A DNA stretch of 64,000 bases, taken from Polytrichum commune (taxonomy: Eukaryota; Streptophyta; Polytrichopsida; Polytrichales; Polytrichaceae). The notes under the pieces are model-generated. The model made no database searches. It saw nothing but the letters and a program-made list of their open reading frames with translations, and was not told the origin of the DNA. How positions within the stretch are numbered: the stretch's first letter is position 1; every line of letters starts with the position of its first letter. The stretch spans positions 46,555,169-46,619,168 of the forward strand of contig OX485806.1 of assembly GCA_950295325.1 (NCBI GenBank), given 5' to 3'. This document shows positions 38,462-49,383 of this stretch, one piece after another. The position numbers and the translations under genes are program-made.

Positions 38462-39118
38462 TGAATACCCACTTAGGATGAGCGGCTAACACTTATGATC
38501 TTACTAGATTCTCCTATGCGACTATTGACTATAGAAACAGTGAAGACCGTGCCACATATCTTGAGATTTCTACATTGCAAACCAATTGAACTAATTTAGC
38601 TTAAGTCGACACTACTCTGTACCAGCTCAGCTAAACCGTAGAACTTAACATCCTAAATTACTTCACACAAGCTGAAACCCTCAAAGACACATAGGTGAAC
38701 ACATGTGACGGAAGGTGGGGTGCATAGAGGCCAAGAAGTCTTGGCAGCGCTGTCAAAGACAACACCTTTGAGTGCCGTGTATAGACAACACCGTTCAGGG
38801 TTGGTGCACAGAGGCGGCTCATGACCCTTTGAATAACATTGCATTTATCACAGGGGTGGCTCATGACCCTTTTGGCTACTACAATATGTCCATCCAACCA
38901 TCACATACAATCCATACATCCAACCATCACATACAATCCATCCATATTTGATATTATCACATTTACACTACGGATTTTGGAAAAAAATAGTGACATTAAC
39001 AAGGGTGATAGGGATAATAACGAGGGAGTTTTACACTAAGAAAATCGGTTTCAAACTTTTAGGTGACAGTATCAAGGTGTCCCATTAACAAGGGTGACAT
39101 TATCAAGGTTAGACTGTA

Positions 39119-40829
39119 CCGTCAAGGAGTAAGTCAAGGAGTAGGTCATATCTTGGAGGTGGGTGCTAACGCCAGCTAAGTTGCCATTGCTCCACCATTG
39201 GTTTACACCGATTTAGCACTGGGTGTGAGGTGCTTACATATGGGAGAGCTTGAAAGTTGTCTGCTGGATCCAGGTAATGAGATACCATGTAGATTCCCAA
39301 CCGAAATTGGTAAAGTCTGGTGAAGCTCGCATCACATCTAACCTTTGTTTGTTGGCAAGTATGTGACATCTCTGTTGACATGGCAATGCTACCAGCCTCA
39401 CTACACTAAATAGGATATTTAGTGTTTGATTATATTTGGTGGTGTTGGCACCCTACACTGCTCTACACTGATTTCAATTCCTTGACAATTAGTGTTAGAC
39501 AGAAATGTGCCGCTACCTTCCCTACTGCCACCTCCCTTATTATGTATATATTTTCCATACCCTTACTAACATAATACGTAACTTTCACATATTACCATAG
39601 TTGATATTTAGTGTGTGAGTTTACATTTAATTTTACTTGCTTTCATAGTGTTATTGATCTTAGTGTATATGTTTGTGTTTAGTGTACTGCTTAAAGACAT
39701 GTGTGGGTGGCTAGGAGATAGTAGGGTTAAAATCTATGCCAAAACCTAAATTCTTGTTCTTATCACCACTGCAAGTTTTGTATCACCTTCACGACCATGC
39801 TAGTAGTTGCTAATCTTGACACAGTATGCACATGCTTCGCTTTCACCAGTCTGGATGCATGTAGAAGTGCCACACTCAAGCGTCTCTAGCAATGAAGAAC
39901 TCAACTGAGAGCTCCTCTAAAAAGACAGGTGGAGAGATAGTGACGGCAGAGTGAGGAGTGAAAGGGGACATCTTGGGGCTGCAACGCCATGCAAATTGGA
40001 GCCATGAAGAGTGATGGCGTTAATCACATGTCAGCATCAAGAGCTTTGTGGATCCTAGTAGCCATATGGTCCATGCTGTGCAAAGGTGCACATCGTGAGC
40101 AGAAGAGTTGCAAAAGATCATGCAAACAAGGACTCTACGAAGTAGTAAGATGTGCAAGGATAAGTGGAATGAAATTCATTCTGATGACAAACTGACTTTT
40201 TAAGTCACTTCCACTTGGCCATTGAACCTGCTTTCGATACAAAGTATTTGCAGCATATGCGAATTCATGTAGGACCAAAGTGCACTGAAGATCTTCCAAT
40301 TGCAAATGTTTTGCTGCATTGTAAGTAATCGGCTCCCCTGGCAAGCTTGTAAAGACTAGTTGCTTGTCGAATACATACAGGCATTGCAAACCGGTAGTTT
40401 GTATTTCTCTGCATAAAAGGTGTTAATTGCATTAATTGTGCCACAATTTCCTCGGTTGCTCACAAGAACCCTATCCACCTTGTAGTATCATATTTATTCA
40501 GAGGAAATTTTGGATACCATGTTGTGCTTCAAGATTTAACCCCAGTCTGGCATGGCATATGCTCTACATAACTTGTACAATTCAGAAATTTTTTTAACAC
40601 TTTCAAAATTAAAATGGCCAGAAAATCGCCTTATTGCAACAAAAAGTGAGTTCAAATGTGGGCTTTCTGTGATCCTTAAAATGAAATACGAATCTAATAG
40701 GCTATGGCCACATATAACATTATGATGCTCTACTCCACATCATCTACATAACAACTTGCCTCCTCTAGCTCTATTTCATGTGCATCAAGGAGGTCAATCT
40801 TTCCGGCAAAATCCTCTTCAATATCAGTC
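39119..40829. other. Stretch without a supported gene
   Basis: About 1.7 kb. A minus-strand frame at 40135-40389 could be the C-terminal continuation of the neighbouring hAT relic, but it has no family motif. The rest shows no coding signal. The tail of the plus strand near 39989-40195 is open by chance. Confidence 0.4.
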
Positions 40830-41461
40830 CCTTTGAATGTGCAACCACCACACGCATTGATGGGCTAATTCTTTTGAATCATAACCAAAGCATCCAAATC
40901 CTCTAATCCTAGCGTATATCCCTGTAAATTGCAAAGAACTCCAACTATAGGAAATATGGATTTTGTCTCTATTTGGAGGCCCGGCATTACAAGGATCTTC
41001 TTTCCCAGAATACCAACACTTGAACATCTACTTGTATTTTCCTTCCACCGTGCTATGGGATCAACCTCAAGCTTCGCCAGAACAAGAACCTCCTAGAATT
41101 TTAACAACCCTACACTTGTTTATTCTGTTGTAGTAGAAGCATCAAAAAGCAAGATTAGTACCTCGTCACTAACAATTGCAGCGATTTCGACAATCATTGC
41201 AGCACGTGACTTCAAATGTTGGCTCACCAAGAGGGTAGAAGTATCCGGTTGTCAAACTCTTCTAGACAATCTCCCTATAAGCTCGCCTATGCAGTACAAG
41301 CCTTTGAAACGAGTGTCCAACATAAGGGCAAGCGTGATGTGCTCGTTGTCCACTCTAAATGACATAGCAAATGCCAAGGAAGCACATAAAATTGGTGTGA
41401 CCTCCCTAGCCATCAGAGCCTTACATTGGGTGCCCATACGCATGCCCATGTCCATGCCCAC
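40830..41461 (-). pseudogene. hAT transposase C-terminal fossil (copy 1)
   Basis: Minus-strand translation shows ITLALMLDTRFKGL (41252-41461 stretch), the family's 'MLDPRFK' block. After broken frames comes the hAT dimerisation region: WKENTSRCSSVGILGKKIL, then PGLQIETKSIFPIVGVL and LGLEDLDALVMIQKN (about 40860-41080). It matches the plant hAT pattern 'W..NE..FP.V..LAR.ILGI.GSQIETERIFS.AGI'. Stops and frameshifts, and the lack of the N-terminal BED finger and catalytic region, show a dead fragment. It points leftward, opposite to the second hAT fragment 100 bp away. Confidence 0.75.
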
Positions 41462-41562
41462 GGGTTTTGGGTGGGCATGGGTGCGATATTATTGTTCATG
41501 GGTGGGCATGGGTGGGCATGGCTGCGATATCATTGTTCATGGGTGGGCATGGGTTCGATATT
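41440..41562. repeat. GGGTGGGCATG / GCGATATTATTGTTCAT tandem repeat
   Basis: The words GGGTGGGCATGG and TGCGATATYATTGTTCATG alternate about three times between the two hAT fossils. The GGGTGGGCAT word recurs at 41868-41935 on the other side of the plus-strand hAT fragment. It is in frame with the plus-strand reading for part of its length and encodes WAWVRYY-like repeats. Confidence 0.7.
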
Positions 41563-41816
41563 ACTTAGCATTGCCAATGAATCGGGATACCACTGCTAAA
41601 TTTAGTATTCTCTTGTGGTGGAAGCTGAAAGGAGCCCCCACATTCCCCATCATGTCGCGCGTGGCGCGTTCGGTTTTGTGCATCCCTGCATCCAACTCCA
41701 AATCGGAGTCAAACTTCTCGGATGCAGGGAATACGCTAACCAAGAAGCGCTCCGGGCTGAAGCCAACGATAATGAACGACCTTTTATTTGTCCGATCCAA
41801 CCAAGACTTGGTGTAG
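41563..41816 (+). pseudogene. hAT dimerisation-domain fossil (copy 2)
   Basis: The plus-strand frame contains ILLWWKLKGAPTFPIMSRVA followed by LCIPASNSKSESNFSDAGN and TLTKKRSGLKP, then LLFVRSNQDLV. This is the canonical hAT C-terminal dimerisation domain ('WW...FP.LS.vArd.L.IPaSs..SEr.FS.aG...t..R..L.p'). Only this domain remains; the catalytic and BED-finger parts are missing and the sequence to its left belongs to an inverted hAT fragment. The open frame extends upstream to 41289 through the GGGCATG repeats, but that part is not hAT sequence on this strand. Confidence 0.85.
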
Positions 41817-41867
41817 GCGGGTAATACACATTACATAATTTTTGAATACATGGGCGCAATTTGAATA

Positions 41868-41935
41868 GCATGGGTGGGCATGGGTGGGCATAGGTCGTTG
41901 CTGATGGGCATGGTCTGGGTATGGGTGCAATTTAA
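41868..41935. repeat. GGGTGGGCAT repeat block
   Basis: A second cluster of GGGCATGGGTGGGCAT-like words flanks the plus-strand hAT fragment on the right, mirroring the cluster at 41440-41562. From 41936 to 42682 I see no supported gene. Confidence 0.6.
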
Positions 41936-42682
41936 AGGATAATGTTGGGCTCTGCTAGCCATGCAACCATAGGAAACCCCTAATTTGGAGTCATAATCAT
42001 CGCCATCCATTCACATACCTTTCCTGCAATTCACTTGTAATCCACGTTTTATGTACATGATCATAACTGCATTGAGTGCATAGCCAAGCAACCAATAGCC
42101 CTTGATGTAGTTGAGGACACACTGCTTCATCACCAGTTTGAGTGGCTCCATCACGACTTGTGCCAACTACCAAGTCACCCCTTACGGCACCCGGGCTTGC
42201 AATACGATTGATTGCCATTGGTAGTACATGTGGATGGCCGCCGCATATTCCAAGGTCTCTTTCATCAACATCCACCCACTGGCAATTAGCCTATGAACTA
42301 TAAGCTGCCGGGACAAACTCATTTTCCTATACAAAATATAATCAAATATACTTGTACAGATTACAATTACATATTCTTATGTTGAAAAAATAAATTACAT
42401 ATGCATTTACAGGGTACACACACAAAAATGAAGATGTTTAATTCATACTTTGTTACGTCCGACCTTCCGACAACCCGCGAGACCTAATATTTTCTTCCAC
42501 CACCTCTCTACTACCATCACAGCTTGCCGCTCTTCTCAATGTTCAGCAAACAAATAAATTTGAACTTAGGGTTTTTTGCCTTGTCTATTTGAAGTGTAAA
42601 CAAGTGAATCTTATTGGATGAAAACTTGCATTTGGATGACGAAAGTGTTTGACCATAAATACCTTCAGTCTCCTACTCAGGT

Positions 42683-43308
42683 GGTATTGGTGGCACCGCC
42701 AATACCTTTAAACACTATCATAAACATCGCAAGTTTAGGCCCCGGGGGTATTAGCGGTGCCGCCAATACCCCTAAGGCTCTCTTACGTATTTCCACTCCC
42801 ATACCCAAGGGGGTATTGCCGACACCGCCAATACCCCCAAGTCCTCATATGTGTTTCCACTTTTATACCCGATGGGGTATTGGGGGTGTCACCAATACCC
42901 TTGAGACCTCATACGTGTTTTCACTTTCATACTCACTGTGGCGGGAGGGGGGTAATTGGCGGCACCGCCAATACCCCCGGGGGCCTTCATACGTGTCTCC
43001 ACTATCATACACGGGGGTATTGGAGGTGCTGCCAATACCCTTGGGGCCCTCCTACATATTTCCACTCTCATACCCGAGAGGATATTGGCGGTGCCGCCAA
43101 TACCCTCGGGATCTTCATATGTGTTTTCATTTTTATACACAAGGGGTATTGGCAGTGCTACCAATACCCTTGGATCCTCATATATGTTTCCACTATCATA
43201 CCTGAGAGGGTATTGGCGGTGCCTCCAATACCCTTGGGTGTTCATACATGTTTCTACTTTCATACACCGGGGGGGGGGGGGGAGTAATTGTCGGTCCCGT
43301 TAATAATC
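42683..43308. repeat. Palindromic minisatellite, ten ~64-bp units
   Basis: Ten units repeat with a 63-76-bp period, mostly 64-65. Each contains a ~24-bp inverted repeat with arms GGTATTGGCGG and CCGCCAATACC. The palindromes begin at 42683, 42747, 42812, 42876, 42951, 43016, 43081, 43145, 43209 and, decayed, about 43284. Between palindromes the spacer reads roughly 'cttcatacgtgtttccactttcataccc'. The palindromes are better conserved than the spacers, and several differences in one arm are matched in the other (for example GGCAGTGCTACC). A 14-base G run (43269-43282) lies in the last unit. Several long open frames on both strands (42618-43287) are by-products of the period and not genes. Confidence 0.92.
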
Positions 43309-43655
43309 TTTGGACTCTTATACGTATTTATCGTTGCTTATAGCAACCTAGCTAGAAGCGATTATATACCTTCAACAAATGAATATAAAATTTAAGACAT
43401 TCACCCGTGGATGCGAGTAGTTCAAAGAGACTGATGTTTTGGTCTACACTAATCGGGATTCAAATCCGGTTGGTTGCATTGATTGGTGTTATCCCCTAAT
43501 GAGCTAGTGGTTAGGCAAGAAATAAAGTAGGTTGAATACATAGAAGGTTTTTCTACGCAAGTGTGCGTAGATCATTCTTAATAAATTTTTAGTTAAATTA
43601 TCCACTTTGAATAAACTAAAACGCTTGTTCAACCATTTGGCTGACTATTGCTCTC
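43309..43655. other. Short flank left of a solo LTR
   Basis: No gene seen. It ends with the CTCTC target copy (43651-43655) of the adjacent solo LTR. A tRNA-like T-loop word (GGATTCAAATCC) near 43455 was examined and rejected as a tRNA. Confidence 0.5.
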
Positions 43656-45123
43656 TGTAACCCAAGCTCACCCTCATCCTTGAGTGCGTGGTAGTCCAGG
43701 TGAGGGATCCCTTGTGTCACAAGATCTTACTTGTCTTTACAGGATGACCCATGCTCATCCCCACCCCGATTAACAACTTAATGCTTCTTCTTTTATTTCT
43801 TTAGATGGCAAGCATTTATAAATGCTTACCCACACAACACCCACAAGGAAGCTCGCAATCTAAGTCCCTAATCCTATATCACCTAGCTACCAACCTTTAA
43901 CTTAGGCTATAGTTACTTCCCCTCAATTTACTAATTCCCTAACTAATCCCTTACTAATCTAACCAGCATGCTAGCCCTTCGGCCATGCTTGACCTAACTC
44001 TGCCCAAATCCACACCTAGCCTGGTTCGGTAACAGGCCAACGCTCCTGCCTGCCGTGAACGGTCCTCTTCCTACAGTCGGTTAGCTCCTTGCCGCCAGTT
44101 GTCTGGACCCTACGGCCAGCATTCAGCAGACCCAAACCTGGATGCCCCTCTGCCTCAACCGGCTTGCCGCAGACCTGCTCCTTCGACGTTCTTCCTCCCT
44201 CAAATCACAATGCCTCTGAACAGATTCCTCCCTACTCTTTTCCCAGTTGACATTGATGTTCAACCTCGGCTACTGGGCAGCCCATCAGCCCACTCCTTAG
44301 ATTATCTCAGTCGTGAGTGTACTTTTCATTACTGGGTGCCCAGCTAGAGTAAGGATTCCGATTTCTCAATTCCACCATCCTCTTCCCCTCGCCGAACTCC
44401 ACTTCAACAGTTGCCTGGTTGCTCATTTGCCTCGGCCTTGGCCCTTTCGGTGCAGAGCTCCCCTCCTTACCCAACAATTGTCTGATGGCCATCATGTCTT
44501 CCCTTGTTTCCTGTCCACGTTCAACCCCGCAATTGCTGCAACCATGGCTGCCTGCCGCCTCCGGTTGCTGGCCCTTCCTCCATCGTCGTTAGCTGGGATC
44601 CAACCGCCTTAGATTCAGTCCTCGGTTGCCGAACCTAGCCAGCGCTCCAGAGAGAGAGAGCCGGGGGAAGGAAACCCCTGATCCTTGAACCAACCCTGCC
44701 TAACGAGAATTCATCTGAATTTGGCATCCGGTTGGCCCTTCCCAGATTCCCCCCGATTAATGCCCTCCGCCCTTAATCAACCACTTGAGATGCCCAAAAT
44801 GGTCACCAAACCCCTTGCCCCATAGCAACCAAGGTTTAAGCATTAAACTAACACCGTAACGGCCTAAGCCATCCCTTGACTAGATTCAAGACTAAGTCCC
44901 AACTTCCGACTTCGAACTACCCTTGTGTTACAATTTAATTTACCACTTCCCACCCTAGTCCACAAGCATAACATAATTCTCCTCCTACCCCTTAACTCAA
45001 AAACAAACTAAATCACAAGTATCACTCTTTTTATGTTTTGAATAGATAAAGTAAAGTCCAAATCAAATCTTAATAAACTTCCTAAGGGCTAACAACACCC
45101 GTGAACACCATTTTGGGCTCACA
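43656..45123 (+). mobile_element. Solo LTR, family 2, copy A
   Basis: A 1468-bp unit starts TGTAACCCAAGC and ends TTTTGGGCTCACA, with TG...CA termini. It is flanked by a perfect 5-bp target duplication CTCTC (43651-43655 and 45124-45128). It shares its start ('...acccttgagtgcgtggtagtccaggtgaggga'-like), its C-rich middle and its end with copies at 53234-54415 and 61536-63300. No second LTR or internal domain is attached, so it is a solo LTR left by LTR-LTR recombination. Open frames at 44099-44347 and 44313-44612 inside it are considered incidental. Confidence 0.88.
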
Positions 45124-45128
45124 CTCTC

Positions 45129-45877
45129 ATCAAATTGCAACTCCAATATCATTTGCGTTATTTTAAATATGTATTATTTTCTATGAGATGCTCAAAAGAT
45201 AATAAATATAAGGTCAATACTTATGCAATGAATTTCATCTCCAGCTTCATCTTCTTCGTTTTCGTGCGAGAAGTTGTTCACATGTTCTTCATACATCTTG
45301 ATGTGTTTGTTTTTTTCTTCTTCATCATCATCTTGAACTTCAATATGATCCGCAGTATTCTTGTATACATCCCCATCAAGTTCTTATCTTGCCTCCTCAT
45401 TTTTTTCGTCCAAATCATTCAAATATATATTCTTTTATGTTTCTACTAAATCATCTATATATTTTTTCATTACAATATTAGATTTTTTCTTCATATTGTT
45501 TGCTCGTTCTCAAACTCTCTTTCTTGTAAAGTACAATCATTTTCGTCTCTTCCTTCTTCTACTTAATTATGTGCTAGTCTCATGTTGATCTACCTCTTGC
45601 ATCTACGATAGTAAATTCTAAACGCTATACAACCCACTCTCTATAACACTCACATGAAGTTTAGTGCATTCTCCTACATACATATATTGAATCTTATCAA
45701 CGCGTGGTTCTATTACATTAATTATAATACTTATTCAAAAAAATGTTCACAGCCTACAATTTTTTTGTTATTTTTTTTACGCAGAGACTTGCTTATTGCG
45801 TTCTATTTTACCAATACAGATAGTCTCTCATCTACACATTCCAATGTCTCTCATTTTCCAATGTCCCTTTCTTTAAA
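45129..45877. other. AT-rich leader of the SWIM/MULE-like element
   Basis: The last ~120 bp before 45878 align with the same position in copy 1 (18985-19060), so the transposon extends leftward here. Its true end and TIR were not found. The minus strand of 45230-45400 encodes a Glu/Asp/Lys-rich stretch (for example HEVQDDDEEEK-like) without recognisable family. Confidence 0.45.
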
Positions 45878-47988
45878 ATGACTACCATTTAAGCATCTGG
45901 ATCATTTGTGCCTTTCACTTTGTCTCTTGAGGATGATCATCATGTGAAGGTCTTTGAAGATATACTTAATTTGAGGTTCAATCTCCAGATAGGATCCATG
46001 TACGTGAAGCAAAAGATGTATTTCATAAACAGTGATATCTTGGAGACAATTTTGATTCCGAAGGACATGTGTCAAGATGGTTATGTTTGGATTTTGGGTC
46101 CAAGGTCAAGTAGAGTTATAGGGCTTCCTGATTTCCAGATGCAAGCGTCCACTATTTTGTTGACAAATGAGTCTAACGCATCTACTGTCAATGTACCTAG
46201 TATGGCTACTACCAAGATAAAGCCAAGTGACGATGGCATTTTTGTGTTGTTGGATTCGAATGAAGATGTTTGTCTTGGTGTTGATCTTATAAAACTAAAC
46301 CTTGTAATCCGGTTTTGGTCTCTGTGGATGTTGATAAAATTCCTCACAATTCGTTGTGCATGAAATTGGTTCACTATGGTTCTCCGTCTCAACGTCCATC
46401 TCTTCATCCTTCTTCATCTTTTTCAGGTTTTAATATTGTCAATGCATTAAAAATGATAAAGTCTAGGAGAAGGCCTAAATATGATCTTACTGTAATTGAT
46501 TTTGATTGTAGAGATGTACGTGATGTCAAATACTTGCCACCATCTTTTGATGGTGATGTTATATTCATCTTGCCTCCAATAAATGTGGATGTTTATAGTA
46601 CGTATGGACGTTTTATGGATGACATGGATGAGATGTGTGACGGATATCCTTGGTGCACAACAAAAACAATAAATATTCATAATCATTTTAGACTCTCTTT
46701 TAGGCGTTCTTCATATACCGGTCATTTACGGTGCAAAAATACATATTGTGATTATATGTATCGCAATGGAGATGTTCATAACTGCACCGACTGGATTGGA
46801 TCAACTCTTATCCCATTTTATGTAGAAGATGTTACCCCAAAAAAATCAAAATTAGAATGTAAGGTATATCTTTCAACGCCAGTGTGTATTGCGTTGTGTC
46901 ATGCTCGCATAACATATGTTCACCCCACATCCCTAGGGATGTTAAGAATTTGTATATATCTAGGTGTTCATGAACACCTTGTATCAAATGATATATGTCG
47001 TGAGTCACTTGACATGGCTTACCAATGCGTTGCCAATGAGGTCATGAAAATACCCACTACCAAAAATTTTGCAATAATTATGGCAGTGAGCAAAACATTC
47101 CTAGCAAACAACCTCCTAAAATCTCCTTCAAATAGTGAAGGACATCACCTAGCAGGTTCATCATTGGAGGTCGTCATGGATAAATTTAGTATTTTTGCCT
47201 CTTCAAATTGTCGTAACTTTATATCGGGCTCAAAGCGCTTTGTTCGTAGTGAAATGGATACGATGGGTAGTATCATGGCACTCAAAGATCATTCGGGCTT
47301 CAAGTACGTTCATGGTAGTAGATTCCCGGGACAATCCAAAGACAAAGTATTTGTCTTTAAAATATCAGTAGATCTTCCGGGAAGTGGTGTGGATCTTGTT
47401 AAACGTATGCAGGTGGGAAAAAATATGGAGAATTCATAGATAAAATTTGACCATGTCAAACGTCTGAAGGATTGGACCATCTTTGCGTGTCATGTGTACG
47501 ATAGCAAATATTGTAAGATGCTGACCATTGCGTAATGTGACATGCAATCTGAAGATGGCGTAGCTCAAACGCTCTTTTGGAAAAACTTGAACTCCATCAT
47601 GTTGGAGAATGGAGTGTCGAAAGTGAATTTCAAAGGTTTCATGGCAGAGTGCTCAGGCTAATTGGAATGTGATCAGAAAGATATATGGTGTAAGTGATTG
47701 AAGTTTGCCAATAGTGGGTCGTGAGCGTATTTGTCTGTTTTATTGGTCACAAAGTTTGGATAAGGTGACGCAGAAGTATATCAAGCCATCTTTGTAGTTT
47801 CAGCACAAATAACTATGCAAAGATTTGAAAGACTAAAAAACAATTGATGAAGTTAAACTAAATATCATGTCATTCGTTCATGGTGGTTGTCATCTGCAGC
47901 TGACACAAAAGAAGGCATTCTCAGCTTGTCTGAGTGGTTGGAAATCTGGCACTTTCGTTGTAGGCAATGGGGTGGTCACATGATTCTT

Positions 47989-48091
47989 GTAAGTATTTCG
48001 TCACTATGTATTTCATATGTTATTTTACTTTTGAATATCCATGATATATATTTACATATACCACCTATTATAATTAGTATAATGTTTGTAG
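47989..48091 (+). other. Probable spliceosomal intron in the transposase
   Basis: A 103-bp AT-rich segment opens GTAAGT and closes TTTGTAG. It interrupts the protein in phase 0 between WGGHMIL and DMTMDERAKLPTCNLA. Both sides look coding and the middle does not. The equivalent part is deleted in copy 1, so it cannot be confirmed by comparison within the window. Confidence 0.6.
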
Positions 48092-49383
48092 GATATGACA
48101 ATGGATGAACGTGCCAAATTGCCAACGTGTAATCTTGCGAAAACAATGCATAACAAATGGCTCTAGCAGTCTGGAAACAAGATGACTTGTTTGCATGAAG
48201 CAACAGTGGATGATTTGATCCATGCATTCATGCATTCATGCAAATTATATATCGTATTTGAGAGGTGGTTCTACTGTTAAAGGGCTTGATTGTGCGTCCT
48301 TGAAATTGAAAGTTGTTGCCAGGTGCGGAGATCCAAAACTATTGGTAGATGCCATGAAGTCCTATCCGGGGTTGGAAGATCTCAATACTAGGGATTGTGC
48401 TTTGGAGGGGTCTAAGTTGTTTGGATCCACCAAACGAAATTTTGATCTGCTGCCGGGTGGATTGTAACTCACATCGACCCGATAAAGTGAACTACTCCAT
48501 TCTTCCCCTTAAGACTAGGGTTAGAAGGGCATGCATTGAGGAATCTTTGGTTTCTGCAGATCATGGTGTGGCACATACCACATCAGTGTTAGAGACTGAT
48601 TGTTCTTCTTCCCATTGGCATATTACAAGATTGCCAGCTAACTCTGCCAAAAAATGTTTGGCAATGCAAGCCAATACATGGACTTTGTGCAATGCCAAAG
48701 TCGGAACTAGCAAACATGGCACATCAACTCCCACGTACAATGGATTGAAGAAATAATACCGCTCTACCAACAATGTGGAGTACGAGTTTTGGTTTTGCCT
48801 TGATGACATCAAACGTTGTGTAAGTGGGAAGAAGAAGAAGTATGTGCTAGACTGGCCTATAGTTCCCAGCATATGGCCTATGAAGATAGGTACCAATCTC
48901 TCAAGGCAAGACGTATTGACACTCAAAGACGTTGGGTTCCAATTGTAGCAGAGGGAGGTTCTCTCTCCTTGCCGTAGGCTTTTGACAACTGCGATGCTCC
49001 CAATCCCTCGGACGGATTTTCATGTGCCATTAAATCTAAATGCCACCCAACTTCCAGGTCTAGCAAGTCAGTCCGCCGCAATCTAGCAGCACCGACAGTA
49101 GATCATAAAAACAAATGGAAGAACGTTGGTGTCGTGGCCCACAATTTCCCAAATTCTCAATTAACCTTGTTTTTAGGTTCAAAGAATAGGTAGGACAAAG
49201 GAAAACAACATAAGTAGTGTAATTGATAGGCAGATTGTTAGGTGAGTTCTTTTGAAGCGAGAAGAAAAATGAAAATCCTTAAAGTAGTTAAAAACATCAA
49301 ATTAAGTTAGTATTAAGAATTTCATTTCGGCGGAAACCTTAGAACGGAGTGGACCGCACAGGCGACAGCGGGCCGCAACCGCC

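Larger units (their letters stand above)
37052..39116 (-). mobile_element. Degraded Tigger/pogo-type DNA transposon
   Basis: The element encloses a truncated DDE_1 transposase on the minus strand. Its right terminus is well preserved: GGTTAGACTG (39107-39116) followed by TA (39117-39118), as expected for a pogo/Tc1-mariner element that begins CAG and duplicates TA. The 13-bp block GTGACATTATCAA (39094-39106) recurs exactly inverted as TTGATAATGTCAC at 37062-37074, marking the left end. The outermost ~10 bp on the left are degraded, so that boundary is approximate. Three direct GTGACA..A.CAAGG-like motifs (38990, 39063, 39094) look like subterminal transposase-binding repeats. Confidence 0.75.

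Noticed and set aside
42618-43287. Long open frames (up to 195 codons) on both strands
   Set aside because: They arise from the ~64-bp minisatellite period, exist in several frames at once and encode only repeat-derived peptides.
43440-43520. tRNA-like words (GGATTCAAATCC and GAGCTAGTGGTTAGGC)
   Set aside because: The T-loop-like word precedes the D-arm-like word, no cloverleaf can be drawn on either strand, and acceptor pairing is absent.
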